Positions 16,981 through 25,707 of a stretch of DNA of 60,256 nt are shown in pieces. This DNA is from an uncultured Collinsella sp. Its GTDB lineage: Bacteria; Actinomycetota; Coriobacteriia; Coriobacteriales; Coriobacteriaceae. The position numbers were made by a program, and so were the translations under genes. Location of the stretch: assembly GCA_934654605.1 (NCBI GenBank), contig CAKUGH010000004.1:1-60256 (forward strand), in the 5' to 3' direction. Numbering within the stretch: the stretch's first letter is position 1; every line of letters starts with the position of its first letter. The notes beneath the pieces are model-generated. The model saw nothing but the letters and a program-made list of their open reading frames with translations, ran no database searches and was not told the DNA's origin.

Positions 16981-17040
16981 ATCTGCCGCGTGTGCTACGA
17001 CCTGACCCCCAAGCCCGTCGGCACGGTGGAGTGGGAGTAA
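16981..17040 (+). pseudogene. Possible gene remnant (19 codons and stop)
   Basis: A plus-strand reading frame of 19 codons ends VCYDLTPKPVGTVEWE then TAA. It has good codon usage and is preceded by AAAGGGAGG, but no start codon lies between. It looks like the surviving C-terminus of a deleted gene, or a very short peptide with a non-standard start. Low confidence. Confidence 0.25.
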
Positions 17041-17075
17041 GCTTCTACTCTTTTGGGCGAATTGCACTGACAGAG

Positions 17076-17109
17076 AGGGGTCCCGCGCAAACGTGTGCGG
17101 GACCCCTTT
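17076..17109. terminator. Terminator-like hairpin downstream of the histidine kinase gene
   Basis: AGGGGTCCCGC at 17076-17086 pairs with GCGGGACCCCT at 17097-17107, an 11-bp stem with a 10-base loop. T residues follow on the plus side. It lies 17 bp past the stop of the leftward kinase gene and past the remnant frame at 16981-17040. Confidence 0.7.
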
Positions 17110-17125
17110 CGTTTTACTGCTCGGT

Positions 17126-18265
17126 TTACACTGCGGTCCGTTTTGGAAGGGTCGCGAGCATGGTGGTCCCGTTCTTGGAACTTGCTTCGACCTCAACCGT
17201 GCCGCCGTGCAGCGCTGCAATCTCCCAAACAAGCGCTAGCCCGAGTCCTGCGCCGCCATATGCCCTGCTACGGGATTTATCCAGGCGAAAGAACGGCTGG
17301 AAGATGCTCTCACGGTACTGCTCGGGTATTCCCGGGCCCTGATCCTCGACTCGTAGGAACACGTGGCTGTTGTTATCGCAGATGGAGACGTTGACAGTCG
17401 AGCTGGGGCGGCTGTAACGGATGGCATTTTCGACCAGATTAAACACCAGCCGATAGAGGAGCGTGTCGCTTCCGATTATCAAAGCGCCTCCACTGCAATT
17501 GAGGACGATGTCTTTATGCTCGGCAAGCGGAGTGAGGTCGGTGAGGACTTCTTCGGACAGGGGGCCAAGCTCAATATCGTCCTCGCAGGGAACGCTGCGG
17601 AGCTCACTCATCTCAAGCAGCACCTTGGTCATTCGCGACATCCGCTCGGTTTGTTCTTGTAGCAGGCCGAGCAGCTCGGCTGTTTGAGGTTGCGATGTGG
17701 GGTGCTCGGAGACAGACAGTTCAATCTGCGCTTGCATAAGGGCGAGCGGGGTGCGCAGCTCGTGCGCGGCGTTGCCGGTAAACTGACGCTGCGCAGAGAA
17801 CCCTTCGCCAAGACGGGCGATCATGTCGTTGAAAGAGGCGCTGCATCGTTGTAGCTCGGCGGGCACATCTTCGCTGAGTCTGATTTCGCTTAGGTTGTCA
17901 GGCTGCACGCGCTCTACCTGAGCGGCAAAAGCCCGCAGAGGTTTGAGCGCACGGCCGCTCGCAAAGTATGCCAGTACGCCGCCAAGTAGCGTGATTCCAG
18001 CCGTGATGCACCAGGCTGTCGCGCCAAAAGATTCCTGTGCGTCGTTTACAACGATCGTGACCTCGTCATCGAGGGCCCCCTTCGTTGGGTCAAATGCCTG
18101 AGGCGCATCTTCGCCGGCAGCGTTAAAGGCCGAGATGTCGCTGCCGATGGCATCCATGTAGCGCATGCCCGTATAGCCGACCAAACAGTTCGTTAGCACG
18201 CACGCCGCACACGTGAGCAGCGCCGTCATGATCGTTATGCGCCATTGCAGCGAAAGCCTCTTCAT
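17126..18265 (-). CDS. Sensor histidine kinase, OmpR/EnvZ class
   Basis: The 379-residue kinase has transmembrane helices at about 10-32 and 83-105, enclosing a 50-residue external loop too small for a large ligand domain. A HAMP region follows (residues 103-157), then HisKA with H168 in NAAHELRTPL. The catalytic domain has NLVENAIRY (N box), EDQGPGIP (G1) and GGAGLGLALV (G2). Its start overlaps the response-regulator stop by four bases (18262-18265), so they form one operon. The pair diverges from the CXXC/polyferredoxin/TlpA operon, its most likely target. The signal is unknown; a redox or envelope-thiol cue is inference from context. Confidence 0.9.
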   Translation of the reverse strand: MKRLSLQWRITIMTALLTCAACVLTNCLVGYTGMRYMDAIGSDISAFNAAGEDAPQAFDPTKGALDDEVTIVVNDAQESFGATAWCITAGITLLGGVLAYFASGRALKPLRAFAAQVERVQPDNLSEIRLSEDVPAELQRCSASFNDMIARLGEGFSAQRQFTGNAAHELRTPLALMQAQIELSVSEHPTSQPQTAELLGLLQEQTERMSRMTKVLLEMSELRSVPCEDDIELGPLSEEVLTDLTPLAEHKDIVLNCSGGALIIGSDTLLYRLVFNLVENAIRYSRPSSTVNVSICDNNSHVFLRVEDQGPGIPEQYRESIFQPFFRLDKSRSRAYGGAGLGLALVWEIAALHGGTVEVEASSKNGTTMLATLPKRTAV

Positions 18266-18936
18266 TCGCCATCCTCCATAACGTAGCCCTCTCCAATTCG
18301 ATTGCGAATCGGGTCGTATCCCAAAGCGCCGCGCAACTTTTTTCGGAGCGACGAGATGTGAACGCGGGTTGCGTTGCTAAAGCTGTTTACGGTGCTATCC
18401 CAGACGTGTTCGATAAGCTCCTCTTGGCTTACCGGTCGCCCCTGATTAAGCATCAGGTATTCCAGGATTCCTGTTTCCTTGCGTGTAAGAGATAGGGCCT
18501 CACTGTCCACGGAGGCGATGCGCGCCTTGGTGTCAAAGCTGAGCTTTCCGCAGGTTAATACTATGTCGCTTTGTGCGAAGCGCCTGAGGGTAAGGCTGCG
18601 GATCCTTGCCGCAAGCTCGTCCAGATGAAACGGCTTGGTAAGGTAATCGTTGGCGCCGGCATCGAGTCCAGCGACTTTATCGGATACTTCGCCACGCGCG
18701 GACAGAATCAGTACCTTGGTCTCGCAGTCGGTTTTCCTAAGTTCCCTGAGCACGGTCATGCCGTCGATACGGGGAAGATTGAGGTCGAGCACCACGAGGT
18801 CAAAGACTTCGATGCCCAGCAGGTCGAGTGCCTCCTGCCCATCATGGCAACAGTCGACGCTGTATGCCAGGTTTCGCAAGCTGCGTGCGATTGTGTCGCA
18901 CAGTGCTCGCTCGTCTTCGACGATCAAAATATGCAT
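18262..18936 (-). CDS. OmpR-family response regulator
   Basis: The 224-residue form starts at ATG 18936, six bases after AAGGAG; an upstream in-frame ATG lacks a good site. The receiver domain has the acidic pair E7-D8, phosphoacceptor D51 in VVLDLNLP, and K in YLTKPF. The winged-helix domain (about 125-222) has SLTRKETGILEYL and the recognition helix region SNATRVHISSLRKKL. It forms an operon with the kinase. The intergenic region 18937-19026 is shared with the divergent redox operon, so the regulator probably binds there. Confidence 0.92.
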   Translation of the reverse strand: MHILIVEDERALCDTIARSLRNLAYSVDCCHDGQEALDLLGIEVFDLVVLDLNLPRIDGMTVLRELRKTDCETKVLILSARGEVSDKVAGLDAGANDYLTKPFHLDELAARIRSLTLRRFAQSDIVLTCGKLSFDTKARIASVDSEALSLTRKETGILEYLMLNQGRPVSQEELIEHVWDSTVNSFSNATRVHISSLRKKLRGALGYDPIRNRIGEGYVMEDGE

Positions 18937-19026
18937 AACAGTCTCCTTGCACATTCCAAATCGCGCTTAACACGGATTTTATGGTCGATATGGTCCAATG
19001 GTCGCGTAACGAAAGGAGTGGTCAGG

Positions 19027-19173
19027 TTGTTCAAAGCGGTAAAACCCGTGGTACAGGTCGCTTTGTTGATCGTCGGAATTGCCATGGTGTGCTTTGGCGT
19101 TATGCGTGGCGAGGCGGATGCCGTGCTGGCCAAAGCGATTAGGCTGTGCTTGGAGTGTATCGGAATTGGATAA
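19027..19173 (+). CDS. CD1871A-family small CXXC membrane protein
   Basis: A 48-residue protein starting at TTG 19027, eight bases after AAAGGAG. One hydrophobic helix (VVQVALLIVGIAMVCFGVM) is followed by a short amphipathic segment ending AIRLCLECIGIG. The C-terminal CLEC motif and the GIG ending are the hallmark, as I recall them, of CD1871A-type proteins named after Clostridioides difficile. The CXXC would sit at the membrane face beside the polyferredoxin protein, whose TTG start overlaps this stop codon. The role is unknown; relay of electrons or thiol exchange with the next two proteins is inference. Confidence 0.78.
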   Translation: MFKAVKPVVQVALLIVGIAMVCFGVMRGEADAVLAKAIRLCLECIGIG

Positions 19174-20068
19174 AAGAGAAAACACTGCGTCGCATGTTTT
19201 GGCCCGATTTCGCGGATTCATTCAAGCGGCGGCGACGCTCGTCACCAACATTCACCTGCCAAACTTTGCCAAAGGCAGCATCTATCAGGGTGCGGGAAAA
19301 ACAGTCTGCGTACCTGGGCTTAACTGCTATTCGTGCCCCGCGGCATCGGGTGCGTGCCCCATCGGGTCGTTCCAGTCGGTGGTGGGTTCATCTAAGTTCA
19401 ACTTTTCTTACTACGTTACCGGTACGCTCATTTTGCTCGGCGTGCTGCTGGGACGCTTTGTATGCGGCTTTCTGTGCCCGTTTGGCTGGCTGCAGGAGCT
19501 GCTTCACAGGATTCCTGGCAAAAAGCTTTCGACAAAAAGGCTCAAGGCGCTTACGTATATCAAATACGTTGTGCTGCTGTTTGCCGTGGTAGTGCTGCCC
19601 GTGCTGGTGGTCAACGATGTGGGGATGGGCGATCCGTTCTTTTGCAAATACGTCTGTCCGCAGGGTGTGCTCGAGGGCGCCATTCCGCTGGCCATTGCCA
19701 ACGCCGGCATTCGATCTGCACTGGGGCAGCTCTTTACCTGGAAACTTGTCGTTCTCATTGTCGTAGTGGTGCTGAGCGTTTTGTTCTATCGCCCCTTCTG
19801 CAAATGGATTTGTCCGCTCGGCGCATTCTATGCGCTCATGAATAAGGTGTCCCTACTGGGGATTCGGGTCGATGCATGCAAATGCATCTCGTGCGGCAAG
19901 TGTTCAAAGGTTTGTCAGATGGACGTTGACGTGACCCGCGCACCCAATCATGCCGAATGTATCCGGTGCGGAAAGTGCATCGGGGCCTGTCCCGTCGATG
20001 CCATCAGCTATCGCTATGGCTTGGATGTGTCGGCGGAAAAGCTCCCCCTGACCGCCGATAAAAAGTAA
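19166..20068 (+). CDS. Membrane polyferredoxin, NapH/RnfC-like 4Fe-4S protein
   Basis: This 300-residue protein starts at TTG 19166, ten bases after GGAG and overlapping the previous stop by eight bases. A first cluster motif, CYSCP...GACPIG, uses C54, C57 and C64. Four or five membrane helices follow, with CGFLCPFGW, CKYVCPQG and CKWICPLG at their ends in NapH/NosR style. Two classical ferredoxin motifs close the protein: CISCGKCSKVC, and CIRCGKCIGACPVDA. This arrangement moves electrons through or along the membrane. Flanked by the CXXC peptide and an external TlpA-like lipoprotein, it probably supplies electrons to the outside thioredoxin-like domain. Confidence 0.85.
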   Translation: MDKRENTASHVLARFRGFIQAAATLVTNIHLPNFAKGSIYQGAGKTVCVPGLNCYSCPAASGACPIGSFQSVVGSSKFNFSYYVTGTLILLGVLLGRFVCGFLCPFGWLQELLHRIPGKKLSTKRLKALTYIKYVVLLFAVVVLPVLVVNDVGMGDPFFCKYVCPQGVLEGAIPLAIANAGIRSALGQLFTWKLVVLIVVVVLSVLFYRPFCKWICPLGAFYALMNKVSLLGIRVDACKCISCGKCSKVCQMDVDVTRAPNHAECIRCGKCIGACPVDAISYRYGLDVSAEKLPLTADKK

Positions 20069-20098
20069 AACAAGCTTCGACAAAACGGAGGAATGACC

Positions 20099-21070
20099 AT
20101 GAAGCTTTCTAAGATTGCGGCCCTGTTTATGGTGCCGGTGCTGGCCTTGTGTCTTGTGGCGTGTTCGGCGCCCAGTGGCAACGCGAGCGAATCTACGGGC
20201 TCCGATCCAAAGATCGCGGAGCTCATTGCGCAAGAGCCGGCCAACGCCGACGAGGCCGCCGAGCTGTATGCGAAGCTCATGCAAAAAGAGAACGATATCC
20301 TTTCGAGCGATAATGCGCTGTGGGAAAAGGTATTCAATGCGGCAAATAAAGAGTCGACAATGATTGAGGACGGCAGCAATTACGGCGATTTCCTGCTCAA
20401 GACCATCGACGGCGCCAAAGACGAGTTTACGGCAGATGAGCTTAAGACGCTCAAGGCCGGCGCGCAGCAGATCAAGGAGATCGAGGACAAGCTTGAGAGC
20501 CTGGAAAAGAAGTTTCCCGGCTGTGGAAACACGCCGAGCGCAGGCGAGAGCGTTGACGCTTCGGCCGCTGGCATGACGGCTGGCACCAATGCTTCGAGCG
20601 AGGCGACGAAGTTTCCCAGCTTTACGGGCAAAGACTTGGACGGCAACGATGTGAGCAGCGACGAGCTGTTCTCTAAGAACAAGGTCACCGTCATGAACTT
20701 CTGGTTTACCACTTGCAAGCCGTGCGTGGGCGAGCTGGGCGATCTTGAGAATCTGAATAAGGAGCTTGCCGAGAAGGGCGGCCAGGTCGTGGGCGTCAAT
20801 TCCTTTACGCTCGATGGCAACAAGGGCGAGATTGCAGATGCCAAGGACGTGCTGAGCAAGAAGGGCGTGACGTATAAGAACATCTGGTTCAAGTCGGATA
20901 GCGAGGCCGGCAAGTTTACGTCAAATCTGTTCTCGTTCCCGACAACCTACGTTATCGACCAGAACGGCAACATCGTAGGGGAGCCCATCGTGGGTGCCAT
21001 CAGCTCTTCCGAGCAGCGCGCAGCGCTCGATAAGCTTATCGACCAGGCGCTGGCGAATAGCGGGCAATAA
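20099..21070 (+). CDS. TlpA-like thioredoxin-fold lipoprotein
   Basis: ATG 20099 is seven bases after GGAGG; ATG 20093 is too close to it. The 323-residue product has a lipoprotein signal with lipobox LVAC (Cys22). Residues of about 30-160 form a charged helical region of unknown role. A TlpA/ResA-type thioredoxin domain occupies about 180-323, with redox motif C206-K-P-C209 in FWFTTCKPC and the cis-proline region FSFPTTYVID. It works outside the membrane and should reduce disulfides or another external substrate. It is the third gene of the redox operon, 30 bp after the polyferredoxin gene. A palindromic repeat begins at its stop codon. Confidence 0.87.
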   Translation: MKLSKIAALFMVPVLALCLVACSAPSGNASESTGSDPKIAELIAQEPANADEAAELYAKLMQKENDILSSDNALWEKVFNAANKESTMIEDGSNYGDFLLKTIDGAKDEFTADELKTLKAGAQQIKEIEDKLESLEKKFPGCGNTPSAGESVDASAAGMTAGTNASSEATKFPSFTGKDLDGNDVSSDELFSKNKVTVMNFWFTTCKPCVGELGDLENLNKELAEKGGQVVGVNSFTLDGNKGEIADAKDVLSKKGVTYKNIWFKSDSEAGKFTSNLFSFPTTYVIDQNGNIVGEPIVGAISSSEQRAALDKLIDQALANSGQ

Positions 21071-21100
21071 TGTGACAAAGGACTGTCCCTTTGTCACATT
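21069..21100. repeat. TGTGACAAAGG palindromic intergenic repeat, copy 1
   Basis: AATGTGACAAAGG at 21069-21081 is mirrored by CCTTTGTCACATT at 21088-21100 with a 6-base loop. The left arm overlaps the TlpA-like gene's TAA. Related copies lie at 24535-24567 and 30981-31011, with a half copy near 25619. It may act as a terminator here. Confidence 0.7.
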
Positions 21101-21280
21101 GTCGATGTTGTGTGCGGGACGGTGCGCTGCGTGGCGTGCCGTCCCGTTCGCTTTTTGGCCCTGTTCGTTACATTCCTCACTGGTGTCGGCAAAAAATGGG
21201 AATAGAGTAGGACAAACGCGTCGAATACGAACGGCGGGGGAGAGCGGGCGAGTACACCCGCGCGGGAGAGGTGGCCGTCC

Positions 21281-24200
21281 ATGCTGGAGCTCAAAGATAT
21301 TTGCAAAAGGTATGTCACGCAGTCGTTTACGCAGGTGGCGCTCGATAACGTGAGCTTGGCCTTTCGCGATAACGAGTTTGTGGCCATCCTGGGCCCTTCG
21401 GGCTCGGGCAAAACTACGATGCTCAACGTCATTGGCGGACTGGATCATTTCGATTCCGGCGATCTGTTCATCGACGGTATTTCGACCAAGGACTTCCGCG
21501 ACCGCGATTGGGACGCCTACCGAAACAACCGCATCGGCTTCGTCTTCCAGAGCTATAACCTCATTCCGCACCAGACTATCTTGGAAAACGTGGAGTTGGC
21601 GCTTACGCTTACGGGCGTGGGACATGCCGAACGTCGCCAGCGTGCGCGCAAGGCGCTCGAGGCAGTCGGTCTGGGCGAGCATGTGAACAAGCGCCCGAGC
21701 CAGCTTTCGGGCGGACAGATGCAGCGCGTGGCCATTGCCCGTGCTCTGATCAACGACCCCGAGATCGTGCTGGCAGACGAGCCGACCGGCGCCCTGGACT
21801 CGACAACGTCCGTACAGGTCATGGACTTGCTCAAGGAGGTTGCGCGCGATCGCCTGGTCATCATGGTCACACACAATCCCGAGCTGGCGTACCAGTACGC
21901 CACACGCATCGTTAACCTGGCAGACGGCAAAATCACCGATGATTCCGACTCCTTCGATGTCGCTGAGGCTATGCGTCGTGAGGCAAAGCCTACGCGCAAA
22001 ACCTCGATGAGCTTTGTGACGGCTTTGGGGCTTTCGGCACGCAATCTCATGACCAAGAAAGGCCGTACGGCCATGACGGCCTTTGCGGGCTCGATTGGCA
22101 TTATCGGCATCGCGGCGATTCTGGCGCTCTCCAACGGTGTGAACAACTACATCAAAAAGGTCGAGGAGGATACGCTGTCGAGCTATCCGCTTACCATCTC
22201 CAAGCAGGATTACGACCTGTCGTCCATGATGGGCGGGCAGGCGACTGCCGATGACGATACGTCTAAGAGTGGGGATTCGTCCGATGACAGCCCCCGCGCG
22301 AGAGCTAAGGGAACCGATAAGATCCCTGTGGTCACAGCCGTAAAGGATATGTTTGCGAGCGTTAAGTCCAACGATATGACGAGCTTTAAGGCGTGGCTAG
22401 ATGACGGGGGCGACGGCATCGACAAAGAGATCAACGCCATTCAGTACAGCTACGGCGTGACGCCAGTTGTGTATCGCGCGGGCAAGGGAGACGAGAAGCC
22501 CGTGCGCCTGGTGCCCAATGCGATGACCGAGGCTATGAGCGGCGGCGCGAGTTCGGCGGCGATGGCGGGCATGGATTCCATGGGAAGCTCGGTCTTTAAC
22601 GAGATGATCGACGACCAGAGCCTGCTCGACAGTCAGTACGATGTCATCGCCGGTCATTGGCCTACGTCTGCCAACGAGGCCGTGATGGTGCTTTCGAGCC
22701 GTGGCACGGTGGGCGACTACACGCTCTACAGCATCGGCGCGCTGGATATCAATGAGCTTAACGACCTGGTCAACAGCGCCATGACGGCCGATGGCGAGAT
22801 CAAAACGCCGCAGACCGGTGCCGACTTTACCTACGACGATGCGCTGTCTACGACGTTTAAGGTGTTGTCGCCGGCCGATGCGTACCGCAAAAACGATGAG
22901 ACCGGTATGTGGACCGATATGTCTGGTGACGCCGACTTTATGGCTGCCAAGGTTGCCGACGGTATTGACGTGCGCATTGTGGGCGTGGTGCAGCCCAACG
23001 AGACTGCCAATGCGAGTGCGTTGACTCCGGGTATTGCCTACACGCATGCACTGACTCGCCAGCTTATGGACTGTGCGGCCGATTCGCAGATCGTGCAGGA
23101 GCAGCTTGCTCATCCCGAGACAGATGTCTTTACCGGCAAAACGTTTGACGAGCTGCAAGGCGAGGCCAAGCAGGGCGTGGACCTTGGCAGCATGTTCAGC
23201 GTTGACGAGGCGGCGCTCAAGAGCGCGTTCTCGTTCGATGCGTCTGCACTTTCGGGTGCGGCCGGTGGCATGGATCTTTCGGGTATCGATTTGTCGGGTC
23301 TGGATATCGACCTTTCGGGCGTGGGCAAGGATATCGACTTCAGCGACATCATGGCCAAGGCGCCGACTCCCGATTTCTCGGGCGTCTTTGATGGCTTGGA
23401 GCTTACGCCCGAGCAAATGCAGCAGGTGGGAACGCTTGCTAACCAGCTGTTTGAGGGCTTTATGCAGTCTGATCAGTTTAAGGCGCTGACGCCCGAGGAC
23501 CTTAAGGACGCGTCGAAGCTCGCTGCTGCGTTCTCGGCGTATCTTGAGAACGATGCCACGGCACAGCAATGCCTGGCGCAGCTCAAGGCGCTAGGCGGCG
23601 ATGCCTTGGCCGAGCGTCTACAGCAGGCGATGACCGACTATGTGCAAAAGCAACTGGCTCCGTATCTGCAGCAGGCTATGGATCAGGTGACGAAGACAAT
23701 CAGCGATCAGATTGCGGCGACGGTGTCAGCTCAGCTCAAGGCAGGCGCGGCAGGGCTCATGGGCCAGATGGCGACGCAGGTGTCATCGAGTTTTGCCAAC
23801 CTGGCGAGCGCTATGCGTGTGGATACGAGCGCCTTTGCGCGTGCCATCCATTTCAACATGGACGCCGAAGATCTGAGCTCGCTCATGATGAGCTATGCCA
23901 AGGCTTCGAAGCTCACCTACGATAACAATCTGACCACGTTGGGCTATGCGGATGAGGCAGACCCCATCTCGGTTAAGATTTTCCCGCGCGACTTTGAGGC
24001 CAAGGAGCGCGTGCTCGACCATATCGATGCGTACAACAAGCAGGTCAAAGCCGCCGGCCACGACGAACAGGCCATCTCGTACACCGACTACATGGGCATC
24101 ATCATGGGCTCGGTGACCGATATCGTGAACACCATCAGCTTGGTGCTCATCGCGTTTGTAAGCATTAGCCTGGTGGTGAGCTCTATCATGATCGGAATCA

Positions 24201-24535
24201 TCACTTATATCAGCGTGCTGGAGCGCAAAAAGGAGATCGGCATCCTGCGCGCAATCGGTGCGTCGAAGCGCAACGTGGCCAACGTGTTTAATGCCGAGAC
24301 CTTTATCGAAGGTCTTATCGCTGGTGTTTTTGCCATCGTTGTCGTGGTGCTCGTGAGCTTCCCGGTCAATGCTTGGGCTCTTGCGACCAAGCAAGTACCC
24401 AACCTGATGAGCCTTCCCGTGCAAGATGCACTGGTGCTCATCGCGATCTCGGTGGTGCTGACGGTCGTCGCCGGCCTGCTGCCAGCCCGCAGCGCATCCA
24501 AGAAAGACCCCGTGGAGGCCCTGCGCTCCGAATAG
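21281..24535 (+). CDS. Fused ABC transporter ATPase-permease (MacB/FtsX type) with giant external domain
   Basis: The 1084-residue protein carries a complete ABC domain: Walker [10 protein letters not shown] (about 38-46), Q-loop FVFQSYN, signature LSGGQ (about 142-146) and Walker B IVLADEP. A first helix at about 267-290 starts the FtsX-type permease, and three more lie at about 945-1065 ([28 protein letters not shown]). Between them is roughly 640 residues of external sequence, far more than the 200 or so of MacB. Part of it, residues 658-690, repeats short DLSG units. Such proteins power lipoprotein, peptide or antibiotic extrusion mechanically. There is no separate membrane-fusion partner next to it. 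Confidence 0.88.
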   Translation: MLELKDICKRYVTQSFTQVALDNVSLAFRDNEFVAILGPSGSGKTTMLNVIGGLDHFDSGDLFIDGISTKDFRDRDWDAYRNNRIGFVFQSYNLIPHQTILENVELALTLTGVGHAERRQRARKALEAVGLGEHVNKRPSQLSGGQMQRVAIARALINDPEIVLADEPTGALDSTTSVQVMDLLKEVARDRLVIMVTHNPELAYQYATRIVNLADGKITDDSDSFDVAEAMRREAKPTRKTSMSFVTALGLSARNLMTKKGRTAMTAFAGSIGIIGIAAILALSNGVNNYIKKVEEDTLSSYPLTISKQDYDLSSMMGGQATADDDTSKSGDSSDDSPRARAKGTDKIPVVTAVKDMFASVKSNDMTSFKAWLDDGGDGIDKEINAIQYSYGVTPVVYRAGKGDEKPVRLVPNAMTEAMSGGASSAAMAGMDSMGSSVFNEMIDDQSLLDSQYDVIAGHWPTSANEAVMVLSSRGTVGDYTLYSIGALDINELNDLVNSAMTADGEIKTPQTGADFTYDDALSTTFKVLSPADAYRKNDETGMWTDMSGDADFMAAKVADGIDVRIVGVVQPNETANASALTPGIAYTHALTRQLMDCAADSQIVQEQLAHPETDVFTGKTFDELQGEAKQGVDLGSMFSVDEAALKSAFSFDASALSGAAGGMDLSGIDLSGLDIDLSGVGKDIDFSDIMAKAPTPDFSGVFDGLELTPEQMQQVGTLANQLFEGFMQSDQFKALTPEDLKDASKLAAAFSAYLENDATAQQCLAQLKALGGDALAERLQQAMTDYVQKQLAPYLQQAMDQVTKTISDQIAATVSAQLKAGAAGLMGQMATQVSSSFANLASAMRVDTSAFARAIHFNMDAEDLSSLMMSYAKASKLTYDNNLTTLGYADEADPISVKIFPRDFEAKERVLDHIDAYNKQVKAAGHDEQAISYTDYMGIIMGSVTDIVNTISLVLIAFVSISLVVSSIMIGIITYISVLERKKEIGILRAIGASKRNVANVFNAETFIEGLIAGVFAIVVVVLVSFPVNAWALATKQVPNLMSLPVQDALVLIAISVVLTVVAGLLPARSASKKDPVEALRSE

Positions 24536-24567
24536 TGTGGCAAAGGGACTGCTCCTTTTGTCGCATT
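24535..24567. repeat. Degenerate copy of the TGTGACAAAGG palindrome
   Basis: GTGTGGCAAAGGG starts at the ABC gene's stop codon (24535). It is mirrored imperfectly by CCTTTTGTCGCATT ending at 24567. The position right after a stop matches the other two copies. Confidence 0.55.
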
Positions 24568-24580
24568 GGGCGGCTTGCAA

Positions 24581-24768
24581 ATCGAAGTTGAATGGTTTTC
24601 CCGAGAAGTGAACGACCTATTTTGGACCCCCAGAGCATCCGCATTTTTCGACGTTAAAACCGCAGGATTTGAATGGCAAAACCGCAGGAAATAGCCTTCC
24701 AAAAGTGTCGATGCTTCGGGGGTCCGATTTCACTCGTTCACTTCTCGGGAAAAGCATTCACCTTCAAT
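24581..24768. repeat. 188-bp foldback element
   Basis: The outer arms are about 36 bp each (24581-24616 and 24733-24768). Within them, 27 positions pair with one mismatch (core TTTTCCCGAGAAGTGAACGA at the left). A second, inner pair runs GGACCCCC at 24624-24631 to GGGGGTCC at 24718-24725 with further pairing beside it. The centre holds two copies of AAAACCGCAGGA. The whole could fold into a single long hairpin. There is no open frame inside. It fits a non-autonomous palindromic repeat (MITE/REP-like) or a structured RNA. Confidence 0.65.
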
Positions 24769-24809
24769 ATGATGACGCTGCTTGCGTGTGACAACCGGAG
24801 TGTAAGCCC

Positions 24810-25520
24810 CTAGCTTTTCTTTGCGGAGAGCATGAGGCTGATTTTCGGGTGGGTGTATTCGTCGAACTCATCCTCGGGATCGGTGTCAAAGGTGTAGTAC
24901 GACTTAATGGAGTCGTCCTCTGTCTTGAGGCTGATTCCTTCGTACGGGGAGCCGGCCAAAAACGCCTGCTTAAATTCATCTGATAGGCTGCATGTTGTAA
25001 GGAGGCTTGGAGTTGCAACAGAAATATCCAGCCCGTTGAGCGGTTCGCAGAGCGTTGCGATATCTTGCTCGACGCGTGCGAGGTTGTCCGCAAGACTTGC
25101 CTTGGGATCGATTTGACTGGTGTAGTCGACGTCCGCGAGCATGCCGTCCGCATCAAAAGTAAGGTAGACATAGGCGGCCTGCGCGGCGAGCACGCCGGCA
25201 ACCTCTGCGGAACGGTCTTTGTTGGTTTGGGCTACTGCGAGCCTGTTCTGCAGCTCTTTCCACTGCTTGCCCTGCATTCCAAAGCGTGGTGCCAGCGCAC
25301 AGTAGCAAAAGATGGCGAGCTCGATCGCGGTGAGCGCAATGGCCGTATAAATTCCCGCCGGCTGGAACTCCTTTTGGTGAAACGCAATATCGTTGATCAT
25401 TTGAAGCGACAGCATCAACAGACATGCTACGAACGCCATGACGAGCGCGGCTGCTGCGATCTTGGGGTACGTGCAGTACAACTGGATGCGTTTTGCTTCC
25501 TGTTCGCTGAGCTGCTGCAT
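24810..25520 (-). CDS. Hypothetical two-helix membrane protein
   Basis: The 236-residue form starts at ATG 25520, five bases after GAGGA; the frame is open 41 codons further upstream but passes through a repeat sequence there. A hydrophilic start (MQQLSEQEAKRIQLY) precedes two membrane helices at about 20-42 and 57-78. A soluble cytoplasmic or external domain of about 155 residues follows and ends acidic (DPEDEFDEYTHPK). I do not recognise the family. It stands alone between convergent and codirectional neighbours, and a foldback element lies just beyond its stop. Confidence 0.65.
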   Translation of the reverse strand: MQQLSEQEAKRIQLYCTYPKIAAAALVMAFVACLLMLSLQMINDIAFHQKEFQPAGIYTAIALTAIELAIFCYCALAPRFGMQGKQWKELQNRLAVAQTNKDRSAEVAGVLAAQAAYVYLTFDADGMLADVDYTSQIDPKASLADNLARVEQDIATLCEPLNGLDISVATPSLLTTCSLSDEFKQAFLAGSPYEGISLKTEDDSIKSYYTFDTDPEDEFDEYTHPKISLMLSAKKS

Positions 25521-25616
25521 GGGGTCCTCGACTCTCACCGCTTCTGTCCGTGACACACGTGTGTCCTTGAGTATAAATGAGCAATAGGGCGCTCGTTCTT
25601 TACGTCCGATGACTGG

Positions 25617-25632
25617 AGAATGTGACAAAGGG
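25617..25632. repeat. Half copy of the TGTGACAAAGG repeat
   Basis: The 16-base stretch GAATGTGACAAAGGGA matches one arm of the repeats at 21069 and 30981, with no mirror arm nearby. It lies between two minus-strand genes. Confidence 0.5.
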
Positions 25633-25707
25633 ATGAATAGCAAGAAAGGGGGCCGCCGCGTGACGGTCCCCTTTGCTTTTGGGCGCTATGACGCAGCTTC
25701 GAGAATG

